DNA from: Flavobacterium sp. 9
Lineage (GTDB): Bacteria > Bacteroidota > Bacteroidia > Flavobacteriales > Flavobacteriaceae
Reading direction: 5' to 3'
Assembly: GCF_002754195.1 (NCBI RefSeq)
Contig: NZ_PEEU01000001.1
Coordinates: 992,001 to 1,056,000, forward strand
DNA length: 64,000 bases
Each line of letters starts with the position of its first letter. Positions within the stretch are counted from its first letter, which is position 1. Both the position numbers and the translations under genes were made by a program. Of the stretch, positions 30,224-38,563 are shown in pieces. The notes under the pieces were generated by a model that saw only the letters and a list, made by a program, of their open reading frames with translations, made no database searches and was not told the DNA's origin.

Positions 30224-31870
30224 TTGAAGCGTTTTTATACTTATATAGTTTTTTTTATCTTTATCTGTGAAGCAATGTTTTCACAAAATATTGATCGCCT
30301 AAAATTGCAGTATCAAAAAACTACCGATCCTGATAAAAAAGCACATTTACTTCTTAAAACCGGGCGTATATTAGAAAAACAAAGTCTGGATTCTGCTTTA
30401 TTTTATTATAAAAAGATTCTCCCTTATGAAAAAACGGTTACTGATACTCTTTTAGCCAAAGTATATTCTAGTATAGGAAATGCCTATTTATTGAAAGGTA
30501 ATATTGATGTTTGCCTTGAATATCAGTTAAAAGCATTGAAATTGTTTGAGCGTTATCCGCCACAACAAGATATCGTAGGAGTTTATAACAGTATCGCTCT
30601 CGTTTATTTTTACCAAACTGATTTTGACAAAGCTCTTGTAAAATACAATCAGCTTAGGGCTTTATTGAATAAAAACATTGTGAAAGATCCCAAAAAAGCA
30701 CATTATATTCAAGGAAAGCTTCTCAATAATATTGGTATTATTTACGACAATAAACATCAGGAAGACCTTGCTCTTGAATATTTTATGCAAGCTTCAACGC
30801 ATAGCAAAAAGGCAAAAGACAATGAAAATCTGTCTTCGGTTTATTCTAATATGGGGATTATCTACCTTAAAAGTAAACGCTACGATCTTGCCGAAGCTAT
30901 TTTTATAGAAGCACTTAATTTGCGAAAAAAAGAGAACGACATTTTTGGATTATGTAAATCTAATTATCATTTAGGAAGGCTTTATAAAGAAAAAAAGCAA
31001 TTTGATAAAGCAAAAGAATATCTTCTTATCGGTCTTAAATATGCTAAGCAAGCCAATTCGTCTTCTACAAGAGCATCTATTATTGAAGAACTTAGTCTTG
31101 TAATGGCAGGAAAAGGAGATTATAGAAATGCCTATGATTATCATGTTGCATATAAATCTTTGAGCGACAGCCTTTTTAATAAAGAAAACCAGCAAAAAAT
31201 TACTCAGGCCGAAATGCAGTATAAATTTGATAAGGAAAATCAAGCTGCAAAAATTGCCCAAGATCAAAAAGAACTTGTTTACACTATTATTGCAGTTGGG
31301 CTGATTCTGGTAATCATTATTGTAGTTATTATGTATCGCCTTCAGCAAACTAAAGCTAAAATTCAGCAATTGGCGAAAGAAAGCGCACAATTGAGTAATA
31401 AAGAACTTTCTTCAAGAGAAGATATTTTGAAAAGGGAATTAGAATTTAAAAATAAAGAGCTTACAACAAATATTATGTATCTCTTAAAGAAGAACGAATT
31501 CAATACCGAAATTTCGAATCGCTTAATGGAGTTGAAAAAACAAATGAAAAAAAGCGATCAGGATGTTATTCAAAAAATCATTCTTGACATTAAAAATGCT
31601 CAGGATGACGATATCTGGAAAGAATTTGAAGTCAGGTTTAGTCAGGTTTATAATGATTTTTATGAGCGTTTAAACATTAAATATCCTGATTTAACGCTCA
31701 ACGAAAAAAGGATTTGTGCCTTTTTAAGATTAAACATGACGACCAAAGAAATTTGTGCACTTACACGTCAATCTTATAATAGTCTGAATGTAGCGCGAGC
31801 AAGATTAAGAAAGAAACTAAATATCCAGAATGAGGAAATTAATCTGGTAACTTTTTTAGAAAATATATAA
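30224..31870 (+). CDS. TPR-containing membrane regulator with LuxR-like HTH
   Basis: This 548-residue protein has a signal peptide or anchor (IVFFIFICEAMFSQ) and about six or seven TPR units (residues 25-330, such as AKVYSSIGNAYLLKGN and SSVYSNMGIIYLKSKRYDLAE). A membrane helix follows (about 348-370), then a coiled coil rich in K/E/Q and a C-terminal helix-turn-helix (LTLNEKRICAFLRLNMTTKEICALT). This is a common Bacteroidota signalling layout: a periplasmic TPR sensor with a cytoplasmic DNA-binding tail. The start is TTG: the next in-frame ATG would remove the signal sequence. The target is unknown. Confidence 0.85.
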   Translation: MKRFYTYIVFFIFICEAMFSQNIDRLKLQYQKTTDPDKKAHLLLKTGRILEKQSLDSALFYYKKILPYEKTVTDTLLAKVYSSIGNAYLLKGNIDVCLEYQLKALKLFERYPPQQDIVGVYNSIALVYFYQTDFDKALVKYNQLRALLNKNIVKDPKKAHYIQGKLLNNIGIIYDNKHQEDLALEYFMQASTHSKKAKDNENLSSVYSNMGIIYLKSKRYDLAEAIFIEALNLRKKENDIFGLCKSNYHLGRLYKEKKQFDKAKEYLLIGLKYAKQANSSSTRASIIEELSLVMAGKGDYRNAYDYHVAYKSLSDSLFNKENQQKITQAEMQYKFDKENQAAKIAQDQKELVYTIIAVGLILVIIIVVIMYRLQQTKAKIQQLAKESAQLSNKELSSREDILKRELEFKNKELTTNIMYLLKKNEFNTEISNRLMELKKQMKKSDQDVIQKIILDIKNAQDDDIWKEFEVRFSQVYNDFYERLNIKYPDLTLNEKRICAFLRLNMTTKEICALTRQSYNSLNVARARLRKKLNIQNEEINLVTFLENI

Positions 31871-31890
31871 TTCAAATAATAGAATAAAAA

Positions 31891-31930
31891 AAATCCCAAA
31901 TTCCAATTATTAAGTTGGAATTTGGGATTT
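31891..31930. terminator. Bidirectional terminator
   Basis: A perfect 16-bp stem, AAATCCCAAATTCCAA against TTGGAATTTGGGATTT with an eight-base loop, is flanked by A- and T-rich runs. It lies between two convergent genes. Confidence 0.88.
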
Positions 31931-31955
31931 TATATATTGTGAATTTATCGAGACT

Positions 31956-32645
31956 TTAGTCTAAAATAAAACTAACACTTACGTTTGCAGTAACTTCGAT
32001 TTCACCAATTGCTAAAGTTTCATTTGAAGCTCCAGCAGAATCCGCCGCCATAGATTTCATAGAAGCATACATTGGTTGTGGGTGATAAACCTGTGTATTA
32101 TCAGAAATTGTATAAGCTTTACCAACTTTTTGACCTAAAACCGAAACATAATCTTCTGCTTTTGATTTAGCATCTTTTATTGCCAATTTTCTAGCTTCTG
32201 TTTCAAGTTGAACTAATTTAGAAGTTTCAAAAGAAACTCTGTCTATACGATTGATTCCTTGTTGAACCAAACCTTCCATTAATTCGTCGTATTTAGACAA
32301 ATCTTTCAAAACAATTTCTACAGTTTGAGTAGCATTATAACTTGTTTTCTTTTTCTCATAATCATATTGAGGATTAAGAGCTACTTGTTTTGTTTTGAAA
32401 TCTGCTGTAGGAACATTCATTTTTTTAATGAATTTCAAAACAGCGTCCATTTTCTCGTCGTTTTGCTTTTTGACATCTTTAGCATTATTCCCTTTTGTTT
32501 CAACAGTTGCTGAAATACAAACCTGATCAGGTGCTACTTTTACTTTTCCTTCTCCATTTACATTTATCTGAGGAATTTGTTTGGTTTCTTGAGCGTAAGA
32601 CATAGTCATAAACATGATTGTTAAAAATAATACTACTTTCTTCAT
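31956..32645 (-). CDS. SIMPL-domain (DUF541, OMP28-like) periplasmic protein
   Basis: This 229-residue protein has a signal peptide (MKKVVLFLTIMFMTMSYAQ) and one SIMPL domain: INVNGEGKVKVAPDQVCISATVET at the start, VSFETSKLVQLETEARKLAIKDAKSKAEDYVSVLG in the middle and GEIEVTANVSVSFIL at the end. Members assemble as periplasmic rings, but their role is poorly understood. It lies 53 bases downstream of the rhomboid protease gene on the same strand, so the two are probably co-transcribed. Length is typical. Confidence 0.9.
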   Translation of the reverse strand: MKKVVLFLTIMFMTMSYAQETKQIPQINVNGEGKVKVAPDQVCISATVETKGNNAKDVKKQNDEKMDAVLKFIKKMNVPTADFKTKQVALNPQYDYEKKKTSYNATQTVEIVLKDLSKYDELMEGLVQQGINRIDRVSFETSKLVQLETEARKLAIKDAKSKAEDYVSVLGQKVGKAYTISDNTQVYHPQPMYASMKSMAADSAGASNETLAIGEIEVTANVSVSFILD

Positions 32646-32698
32646 TTTTGTTATATTTAAGTTATTTGATAATGACTTTTCAAAAGTTGTGCCATTAA

Positions 32699-33346
32699 TT
32701 ATAGTTTTCCCAATTTTGCCATTACGAAAAGTATAAAAATAGGGATTGCCAAGAGAACAACCATTAAAGTATGATCAGCAAATAATGAAGGTTCTTTTAT
32801 CAAAGTTATCAAATAACCTCCTATGGCACCTCCAAAGTGTGCTGTATGTCCAATGTTATCATTTTTGGCACGCATTCCATATATAGAATACAATAAATAT
32901 AAAATTCCGAATAAATATGCCGGTATTGGTATGACAAAGAAAATTCCTAACATCATATCCGGCTGAAGCAATATCGCAGAATACAAAACTCCCGTAACTG
33001 CTCCCGAAGCTCCAACGGCACGATAACTATAATCATTTTTATGAAAAAGCATCGTTAACAAACTTCCGAAGATTAAACTTCCAAAATAAACTAAAACAAA
33101 AGAAATAGTTCCCAACCATTGTATTACAACCGGCGCAAAGAACCAAAGTGTTAGCATGTTAAAAATTAAATGCATCATATCAACATGCAAAAATCCCGAC
33201 GAAAGCATTCTGATTTGTTCTCCGGAACGAATACTTCCAACATGAAACTCGTATTTTCTAAAAAAAGAAAGATCATTAAAACCTTTGTAACTAATCAAAG
33301 CATTAGCTACTATAATTCCAACTAAAATGGTATTCATAAAAAACAT
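32699..33346 (-). CDS. Rhomboid-family intramembrane serine protease
   Basis: This 215-residue inner-membrane protein has six hydrophobic segments. The rhomboid set is present: HVDMMHLIFNM (oxyanion His/Asn helix, about 54-64), VGASGAVTGVLYS with the catalytic Ser of GASGA (about 114-118) and HTAHFGGAIGGYL with the catalytic His (about 167-179). The family cleaves membrane-embedded substrates, which cannot be predicted here. It is transcribed divergently from the acyltransferase gene and probably drives the downstream SIMPL gene. Confidence 0.93.
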   Translation of the reverse strand: MFFMNTILVGIIVANALISYKGFNDLSFFRKYEFHVGSIRSGEQIRMLSSGFLHVDMMHLIFNMLTLWFFAPVVIQWLGTISFVLVYFGSLIFGSLLTMLFHKNDYSYRAVGASGAVTGVLYSAILLQPDMMLGIFFVIPIPAYLFGILYLLYSIYGMRAKNDNIGHTAHFGGAIGGYLITLIKEPSLFADHTLMVVLLAIPIFILFVMAKLGKL

Positions 33347-33427
33347 TTAATGTGAATTGTAAATATAGTCATTCTTAAACATATGTTAGCGTCAAAGCAA
33401 AATATCAATGGTTATTCATTTTTAATT

Positions 33428-33435
33428 TATATTTG
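33428..33435 (+). promoter_or_regulatory. -7 box deciding the acyltransferase start
   Basis: TATATTTG matches TAnnTTTG and lies 14 bases before the ATG at 33449. Transcription from here would begin after the alternative upstream start at 33383, which favours the ATG. No TTG is found at the standard distance. Confidence 0.5.
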
Positions 33436-33448
33436 TAAAAAAAAATAC

Positions 33449-34321
33449 ATGCAATTTCTCGTTTATATATTAGCCTATCCTTTTCTTTGGCTAATCTCAA
33501 TTCTTCCTTTTCGAATATTTTATTGTTTTTCTGATGTAGTCTATTTCATTATTTACAGAATCGTAGGTTACCGCAAGAAAGTTGTTCGTGCGAACCTAGC
33601 ATTGGCTTTGCCACACCTAAATGATGCAGAAAGAAAAGAGATCGAAAAGAAATTCTACCAGCATATGTGCGATATGTTTCTTGAAATGATCAAAACCATG
33701 AGTATTTCGGCAGAAGAAATGGACAGAAGATTTAAAGTAACGAATATTGATCTTGTAAACGAATATGCAAAAAAAGGCAAAAGCGTTATTCTTGTAGCTT
33801 CCCACTACGCAAGCTATGAATGGCTTTTGACGATTAATCCTAAAATTGATTTTCGCGGAATTGCCGTTTACAAAAAAGTAGCAAATCCATACTTTGATAA
33901 ATTGGTTCGAAAAATTCGTTCCAGATTTGACACAGAATTGATTGAAACCAGAAAAGCAATTCCAACAATGGCTCAAAATCAGCGTGACGGAATTTTAAGT
34001 ATGTACGGTTTAGCAAGTGATCAATCGCCAAAACTTGACAGGATTTTTCATTCTATGAAGTTTATGGGAGTTGAAGTTCCTGTACATACAGGCGCCGAAA
34101 TGCTGGCAAAAAAATACGATTTAAGCGTTGTTTTTGTAAAAGTAAAAAAAGTACGCCGTGGTTATTATGAAGCTACAATTATTCCAATTGCAGATAATCC
34201 AAAAGATTATGAAAATTTCGAAATCACCGAAAAATATCTAAGAGAAGTTGAAAAACAAATTTATGAAGCTCCCGAATTTTATTTATGGACGCACAAAAGA
34301 TGGAAACATCGTGTTGAATAA
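33449..34321 (+). CDS. Lipid A biosynthesis-type lysophospholipid acyltransferase (LpxL/HtrB family)
   Basis: This 290-residue protein begins with a membrane anchor (MQFLVYILAYPFLWLISILPF). The acyltransferase motif is HYASYEW, with His119 and Glu124 (the HX4D/E pair). Later conserved parts are RKAIPTMA, YGLASDQSP and the terminal YLWTHKRWKHR, all typical of the LpxL/HtrB family that adds secondary acyl chains to lipid A or makes ornithine-type lipids. The frame is open 22 codons further upstream, but the family-like start and the -7 box both favour the ATG used here. A strong terminator follows. Confidence 0.9.
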   Translation: MQFLVYILAYPFLWLISILPFRIFYCFSDVVYFIIYRIVGYRKKVVRANLALALPHLNDAERKEIEKKFYQHMCDMFLEMIKTMSISAEEMDRRFKVTNIDLVNEYAKKGKSVILVASHYASYEWLLTINPKIDFRGIAVYKKVANPYFDKLVRKIRSRFDTELIETRKAIPTMAQNQRDGILSMYGLASDQSPKLDRIFHSMKFMGVEVPVHTGAEMLAKKYDLSVVFVKVKKVRRGYYEATIIPIADNPKDYENFEITEKYLREVEKQIYEAPEFYLWTHKRWKHRVE

Positions 34322-34335
34322 TCTTTCATAATAAC

Positions 34336-34376
34336 AAAAAGGTCAAAAAAAGTAACATTCTTTTTTTGACCTTTTT
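34336..34376 (+). terminator. Rho-independent terminator
   Basis: A perfect 17-bp stem, AAAAAGGTCAAAAAAAG against CTTTTTTTGACCTTTTT with a seven-base loop, lies 15 bases after the acyltransferase stop. Confidence 0.9.
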
Positions 34377-34495
34377 CTTTTCGAAAAACAACAAAACAAT
34401 TAAACATACTATTTGATCTGCTGAAAACTGATTTTGATGTGTTTTTGTAATATTTTTTCCTTAGTCAGGAAAAATCAAAAATTACACAAACAACA

Positions 34496-34503
34496 TAAAT
34501 TTG
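34496..34503 (+). promoter_or_regulatory. -7 box for the GH128-like gene
   Basis: TAAATTTG matches TAnnTTTG and sits about 47 bases before the start codon. No matching TTG is seen upstream. Confidence 0.5.
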
Positions 34504-34549
34504 GAGTTAGAAAATTTATTACTCCAAACCCAAATCAAACCTAGTAATC

Positions 34550-36034
34550 ATGATTAAAAACCTACTTTTTACATTTATCATAATTTCGATTTCCAATGCT
34601 TCTTTTGCTCAAAGTCCAAAACGCGGAATTGCTTATGGCAATAACTCAACATCTGATTTATTAGCCTTAAAACCCGGAGTTTCATGGTGGTACAATTGGG
34701 GATCTTTACCTGAAAATGATACCAACACAAATTATGAATCTATTGGTGTAGAATATGTTCCAATGACTTGGAATGCCGTCAGTGATGCTGACGTACAAGC
34801 TTTTATAAATAAAATAAAACCAGGCGCGAAATATTTACTTGCTTTTAATGAACCTAATTTTAATGATGGCGCAAGATTAACGCCTCAGGAAGCTGTAAAC
34901 GCTTGGGCAAATGTAGAAAAAATCGCTGCCGCCAAAAATCTTGAAATTGTAAGTGCTTCACCTGCTTACAATGGTCCTGATAATTATGGTGGTTTTTCGG
35001 ATCCAGTTGCGTGGCACGATCAGTTTTTTGCTATCTGTCCAAAATGCAAAGTCGATTATATTGCTTTTCACACTTATGATAGTTCAGCTGGAGCAGTTAT
35101 TGGCGTTACGGGACTTCTTAAAAAATACCGTAAACCTGTTTGGGTAACTGAATTTGCGAACAGAGTTATTCAGACTTCTGCCGAAAAAATTGCGTTTATG
35201 AAAGAAATTCTAACCAGTTTTGAAAACGATCCTGATATTTACAGATATTCATGGTTTACAGGAAGAGTTCCTGCAACCTGGACAGATATGCTTGAAGGAC
35301 AACTTCTTGCTCCGGAAAGAGGGGTTTTGAAACCAATTGGCACAGAATATATAAATGCTTCTTATACCGATAAAAAGATAAATGTTCCGGGAAGAATTAT
35401 TGCCAACAAACATTATCGCAGAAGTGGTACCGGCTTGCAAAACACAACAGACTCAGGAACTGGTCAAAATGTATGTTTTATAAATGAAGGCGACTGGAAC
35501 GAATTCCAACTAAATGTTGCCAATGCCGGAACTTATAATCTGACTTTTAGAGTTGCTTCGCCAACAATTACAGGAAAATTTGATATTATCGTAAATGATA
35601 TTGTCGTAAAAACTGGTGAAACTTTTCCAATAACTGGCGGATATCAAACCTTTGCAGATAAAATAGTAAGTGGGATTACATTGCCTAAAGGACAAGTTTA
35701 TTTGAAGATTAAATTCAAATCAAATGATATGAATTTTAATTACATTGATGTTGCTCAGGCAAATTTAGGTGTAAACGATCCAACTTTCGAAAAAGATACT
35801 TTTACCATTTATCCTAATCCTGTTAAAAATCAATCTATACTTCATATAAAATCTGTAGATACAGAACCGTTGTCAATAAAAATTGTCGACATGAAAGGAA
35901 CACTTTGTTTCTCTTCAAACTCTTATTACACAAATGAAGATATTAAAATTGGAGATAAACTTTCAACAGGAATTTATATTTTAACAGTAAGTTATGGTTC
36001 CGTAAAAAAATCCTTGAAAATCATCAAAGACTAA
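34550..36034 (+). CDS. Secreted GH128-like glucanase with CBM6-like domain and T9SS tail
   Basis: This 494-residue protein has a signal peptide (cleavage near NASFAQ). The catalytic domain (about 24-235) starts KRGIAYGN and contains AFNEPNF with Glu101 as likely acid/base and WVTEFANR with Glu201 as likely nucleophile, the pattern of GH128/Asl1-type beta-1,3-glucanases. A CBM6-like beta-sandwich follows (about 290-400). The C-terminal 75 residues are a T9SS type A sorting domain (FTIYPNPVKNQSILHI, LSTGIYILTV). It should be secreted to attack beta-glucan. It stands alone with a terminator on each side. Confidence 0.88.
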   Translation: MIKNLLFTFIIISISNASFAQSPKRGIAYGNNSTSDLLALKPGVSWWYNWGSLPENDTNTNYESIGVEYVPMTWNAVSDADVQAFINKIKPGAKYLLAFNEPNFNDGARLTPQEAVNAWANVEKIAAAKNLEIVSASPAYNGPDNYGGFSDPVAWHDQFFAICPKCKVDYIAFHTYDSSAGAVIGVTGLLKKYRKPVWVTEFANRVIQTSAEKIAFMKEILTSFENDPDIYRYSWFTGRVPATWTDMLEGQLLAPERGVLKPIGTEYINASYTDKKINVPGRIIANKHYRRSGTGLQNTTDSGTGQNVCFINEGDWNEFQLNVANAGTYNLTFRVASPTITGKFDIIVNDIVVKTGETFPITGGYQTFADKIVSGITLPKGQVYLKIKFKSNDMNFNYIDVAQANLGVNDPTFEKDTFTIYPNPVKNQSILHIKSVDTEPLSIKIVDMKGTLCFSSNSYYTNEDIKIGDKLSTGIYILTVSYGSVKKSLKIIKD

Positions 36035-36042
36035 GATTGAAG

Positions 36043-36168
36043 TTTTACCGCAAAGTGCGCAAAGTTTTTAGTTTTACTTTGCGCATAGCAAACACAAAGT
36101 TCGCAAAGCTTTATATTGATTTAGCTTTGCGTACTTTGCGAAAAACCTTTGCACACTTTGCGGTTAAA
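36043..36168. repeat. Palindromic CGCAAAG-type intergenic element
   Basis: Begins TTTTACCGCAAAGTGCGC and ends ACACTTTGCGGTTAAATT, with TTCGCAAAGCT facing AGCTTTGCG in the centre. It has the same plan as the copies at 29949 and 59931 and lies just after a stop codon. Confidence 0.75.
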
Positions 36169-36186
36169 TTTTTAAATACGTTTTAC

Positions 36187-36228
36187 AAAAAAACACCTCT
36201 TTCATTAATTTGAAAGAGGTGTTTTTTT
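36187..36228. terminator. Bidirectional terminator
   Basis: A perfect 18-bp stem (AAAAAAACACCTCTTTCA with its complement) and a six-base loop lie between convergent genes, with A/T-runs at both ends. Confidence 0.9.
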
Positions 36229-36247
36229 TATAATGAATTGCCGTAAA

Positions 36248-37636
36248 TTAAATCCCTGCAATTGCTTTTATCTCATCAATAATTCGAAGAGCCAAAACAT
36301 CAGCTTTTTCCTGAGAAGGAGCTTCAGTATAGATTCTGATAATTGGTTCTGTATTTGATTTTCTTAAATGTACCCATTCTGTAGCAAAATCAATTTTTAC
36401 ACCATCAATTGTCGTGATATCTTCGTTTTTATATTTTTCAGTCATAGCAACCAAAATCGCATCAACATCAATTTGTGGAGTTAATTCAATTTTGTTTTTG
36501 CTCATATAATATTCAGGATATGAAGCTCTCAATGCCGAAACTGACATTTTTTTATTCGCTAAATGCGTTAAAAATAAAGCTACTCCAACCAAACTATCAC
36601 GTCCGTAATGAGATTCAGGATAGATAATTCCACCGTTACCTTCACCACCAATAATAGCGTTATTCTTTTTCATTAATTCCACAACATTCACCTCTCCTAC
36701 TGCACTGGCTTCATATTTTCCACCGTGAGCAACTGTTACATCACGCAAAGCGCGAGACGATGACATATTCGAAACTGTATTTCCAGGAGTTTTACTCAAA
36801 ACATAATCGGCGCAAGCCACCAAAGTATACTCTTCTCCAAACATTTCTCCATCTTCGCTGATAAAAGCCAAACGATCAACATCAGGATCTACAACAACTC
36901 CAAGATGCGCTTTTTCTTTAACTACCAATTCAGAAATATCAGTTAAATGCTCTTTTAAAGGCTCTGGATTATGAGGAAAATGTCCGTTTGGTTCGCAATA
37001 TAATTTTACAACTTCAACGCCCATTAATTCTAATAATCTTGGAATAATAATTCCACCTGAAGAATTTACACCATCAACAACCACTTTAAATTTTGCAGCT
37101 TTTACAGCTTCAACATCTACTAATGGCAAGTTTAAAACTTCGTCAATGTGGATATCCATATATGCATCATTGATTGTAATTTCGCCTAAATTATCAACAT
37201 CCGAGAAATCGAAAGCCTCAGCTTCTGCAATTTCTAAAATTTTAGCTCCTTCTGCACCGCTTAAAAATTCCCCTTTTTCATTCAGTAATTTCAAAGCATT
37301 CCATTGTTTTGGATTGTGAGAAGCTGTCAGGATAATTCCACCATCAGCTTTTTCTAATGGGACAGCAACTTCTACAGTTGGCGTTGTAGAAAGTCCAAGA
37401 TCAATTACATTAATTCCTAAACCTATTAAAGTATTTACTACAAGATTGTGAATCATCGGTCCAGAAATTCTGGCATCACGACCAATTACAACCGTTAATT
37501 TTTCTTTTGAAGTATTGTTTTTCAGAAAAGTACCATATGCCGATGCAAATTTTACAGCATCAACAGGAGTCAGGTTATCTCCAACTTTTCCACCGATTGT
37601 TCCTCGTATACCTGAAATTGATTTTATTAAAGTCAT
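36248..37636 (-). CDS. glmM: Phosphoglucosamine mutase (phosphohexomutase family)
   Basis: This 462-residue cytoplasmic enzyme belongs to the alpha-D-phosphohexomutase superfamily. It starts with SISGIRGTIGG. The phosphoserine loop is TASHNP with Ser106. The metal loop is DPDVDR with Asp250, 252 and 254, and the sugar-specificity loop is GGEGNGGII. The phosphate-binding RKSNTEPIIRIYTEA lies near the end. GlmM makes glucosamine-1-phosphate for UDP-GlcNAc. The loops differ from E. coli GlmM (DGDGDR, GEMSGH), and a phosphomannomutase or phosphoglucomutase role remains possible. A TATATTTG box lies 29 bases upstream. Confidence 0.85.
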   Translation of the reverse strand: MTLIKSISGIRGTIGGKVGDNLTPVDAVKFASAYGTFLKNNTSKEKLTVVIGRDARISGPMIHNLVVNTLIGLGINVIDLGLSTTPTVEVAVPLEKADGGIILTASHNPKQWNALKLLNEKGEFLSGAEGAKILEIAEAEAFDFSDVDNLGEITINDAYMDIHIDEVLNLPLVDVEAVKAAKFKVVVDGVNSSGGIIIPRLLELMGVEVVKLYCEPNGHFPHNPEPLKEHLTDISELVVKEKAHLGVVVDPDVDRLAFISEDGEMFGEEYTLVACADYVLSKTPGNTVSNMSSSRALRDVTVAHGGKYEASAVGEVNVVELMKKNNAIIGGEGNGGIIYPESHYGRDSLVGVALFLTHLANKKMSVSALRASYPEYYMSKNKIELTPQIDVDAILVAMTEKYKNEDITTIDGVKIDFATEWVHLRKSNTEPIIRIYTEAPSQEKADVLALRIIDEIKAIAGI

Positions 37637-37664
37637 TTTTGTGAGTTATGGTTATTTTTAGTAC

Positions 37665-37672
37665 AAATATAA
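37665..37672 (-). promoter_or_regulatory. -7 box for the phosphohexomutase gene
   Basis: TATATTTG on the minus strand matches TAnnTTTG. It lies at the very edge of a repeat element that begins a few bases further upstream. Confidence 0.5.
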
Positions 37673-37676
37673 AAAA

Positions 37677-37934
37677 GTTGCTGAGTTACTTAGATGCTAA
37701 GGTGCTAAGATTTTTTAAAAAAGATGCTAAGTGGCTAAGATGCTAAGTTTCTGAGATTTTAAATAAACTAAAATGTTAAGTTTATATTGCATGTTCTTAT
37801 TATAAAACCGATCTGAAAAAGTTTTCATACTTTTACTAAAACAAACTTAGTCTCTTTGCCTTTAAGTCCCGAAATTTTGGGACAATAACTAAAAAAACTT
37901 AGAAACTTAGCACCTCAGAACCTTAGCACCTCAC
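37677..37934. repeat. Composite element with inverted TTAGCAnC repeats
   Basis: The left end (37677-37757) contains repeated GATGCTAAG and GGTGCTAAG words. The right end (37896-37934) contains CTTAGAAACTTAGCACC and CCTTAGCACCTCA in the opposite orientation. The middle also holds a small hairpin, GTCCCGAAATTTTGGGAC. The element fills the whole gap between two divergent genes, so it contains any promoter of the AcpH-like gene. Confidence 0.65.
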
Positions 37935-37939
37935 AAAAA

Positions 37940-38524
37940 ATGAATTTCCTAGCCCATATATATCTTTCAGGTGAAAATGATTTAATTAAAATTGGCAATT
38001 TTATGGCCGATGGAATTCGCGGAAAACAATTTGAACATTTTCCTGAGGATGTCCAAAAAGGAATTATTTTACATCGTTTTATAGACACTTATACAGATTC
38101 TCACGATATTTTCAGGCAAAGTACCAAGCGTTTACACGAAAAATACCATCATTATGCCGGCGTAATCGTAGATATTGTTTACGATCATTTTTTGGCAAAA
38201 AACTGGGCAAAATATTCCGATGAAAAACTGGATCTTTTCATTAATCGGTTTTATAAATCATTACATGAAAATTATCCTATTCTAACGGAAAGAACACAGA
38301 ACTTAATGCCAACCATGATTAGAGAAAACTGGCTTTGGAGTTATCAAACCACGGAAGGAATTCAGCATATTTTAACACAAATGGATCGAAGATCAAAAAA
38401 TCAATCCAAAATGCAATTTGCGACTCAGGAACTCAAAGATTTTTATGCCGAATTTGAATCCGAATTTGATCTTTTCTTTGAAGATATGCAAGCTCAAGCC
38501 AAACAAAAAAGACTTTCCTTATAG
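37940..38524 (+). CDS. AcpH-like acyl carrier protein phosphodiesterase (DUF479)
   Basis: This 194-residue cytoplasmic protein matches the ACP phosphodiesterase family: MNFLAHIYLSGENDLIKIGNFMADGIRG at the start, KGIILHRFIDTYTDSH (about 38-53) and AGVIVDIVYDHFLAKNW (about 71-87), with the His/Asp residues of an HD-like metal site. AcpH removes 4'-phosphopantetheine from acyl carrier protein. The start lies five bases past the repeat element. It is followed after 39 bases by the gamma-glutamyltransferase gene on the same strand, so they are likely co-transcribed. Confidence 0.88.
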   Translation: MNFLAHIYLSGENDLIKIGNFMADGIRGKQFEHFPEDVQKGIILHRFIDTYTDSHDIFRQSTKRLHEKYHHYAGVIVDIVYDHFLAKNWAKYSDEKLDLFINRFYKSLHENYPILTERTQNLMPTMIRENWLWSYQTTEGIQHILTQMDRRSKNQSKMQFATQELKDFYAEFESEFDLFFEDMQAQAKQKRLSL

Positions 38525-38563
38525 AATCTAACCGATTCCAGAAAACATATTACAATACTTTTT

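Noticed and set aside
33383..33448. 22-codon upstream extension of the acyltransferase
   Set aside because: A -7 box lies inside it, and the family's N-terminal membrane anchor begins at the later ATG.
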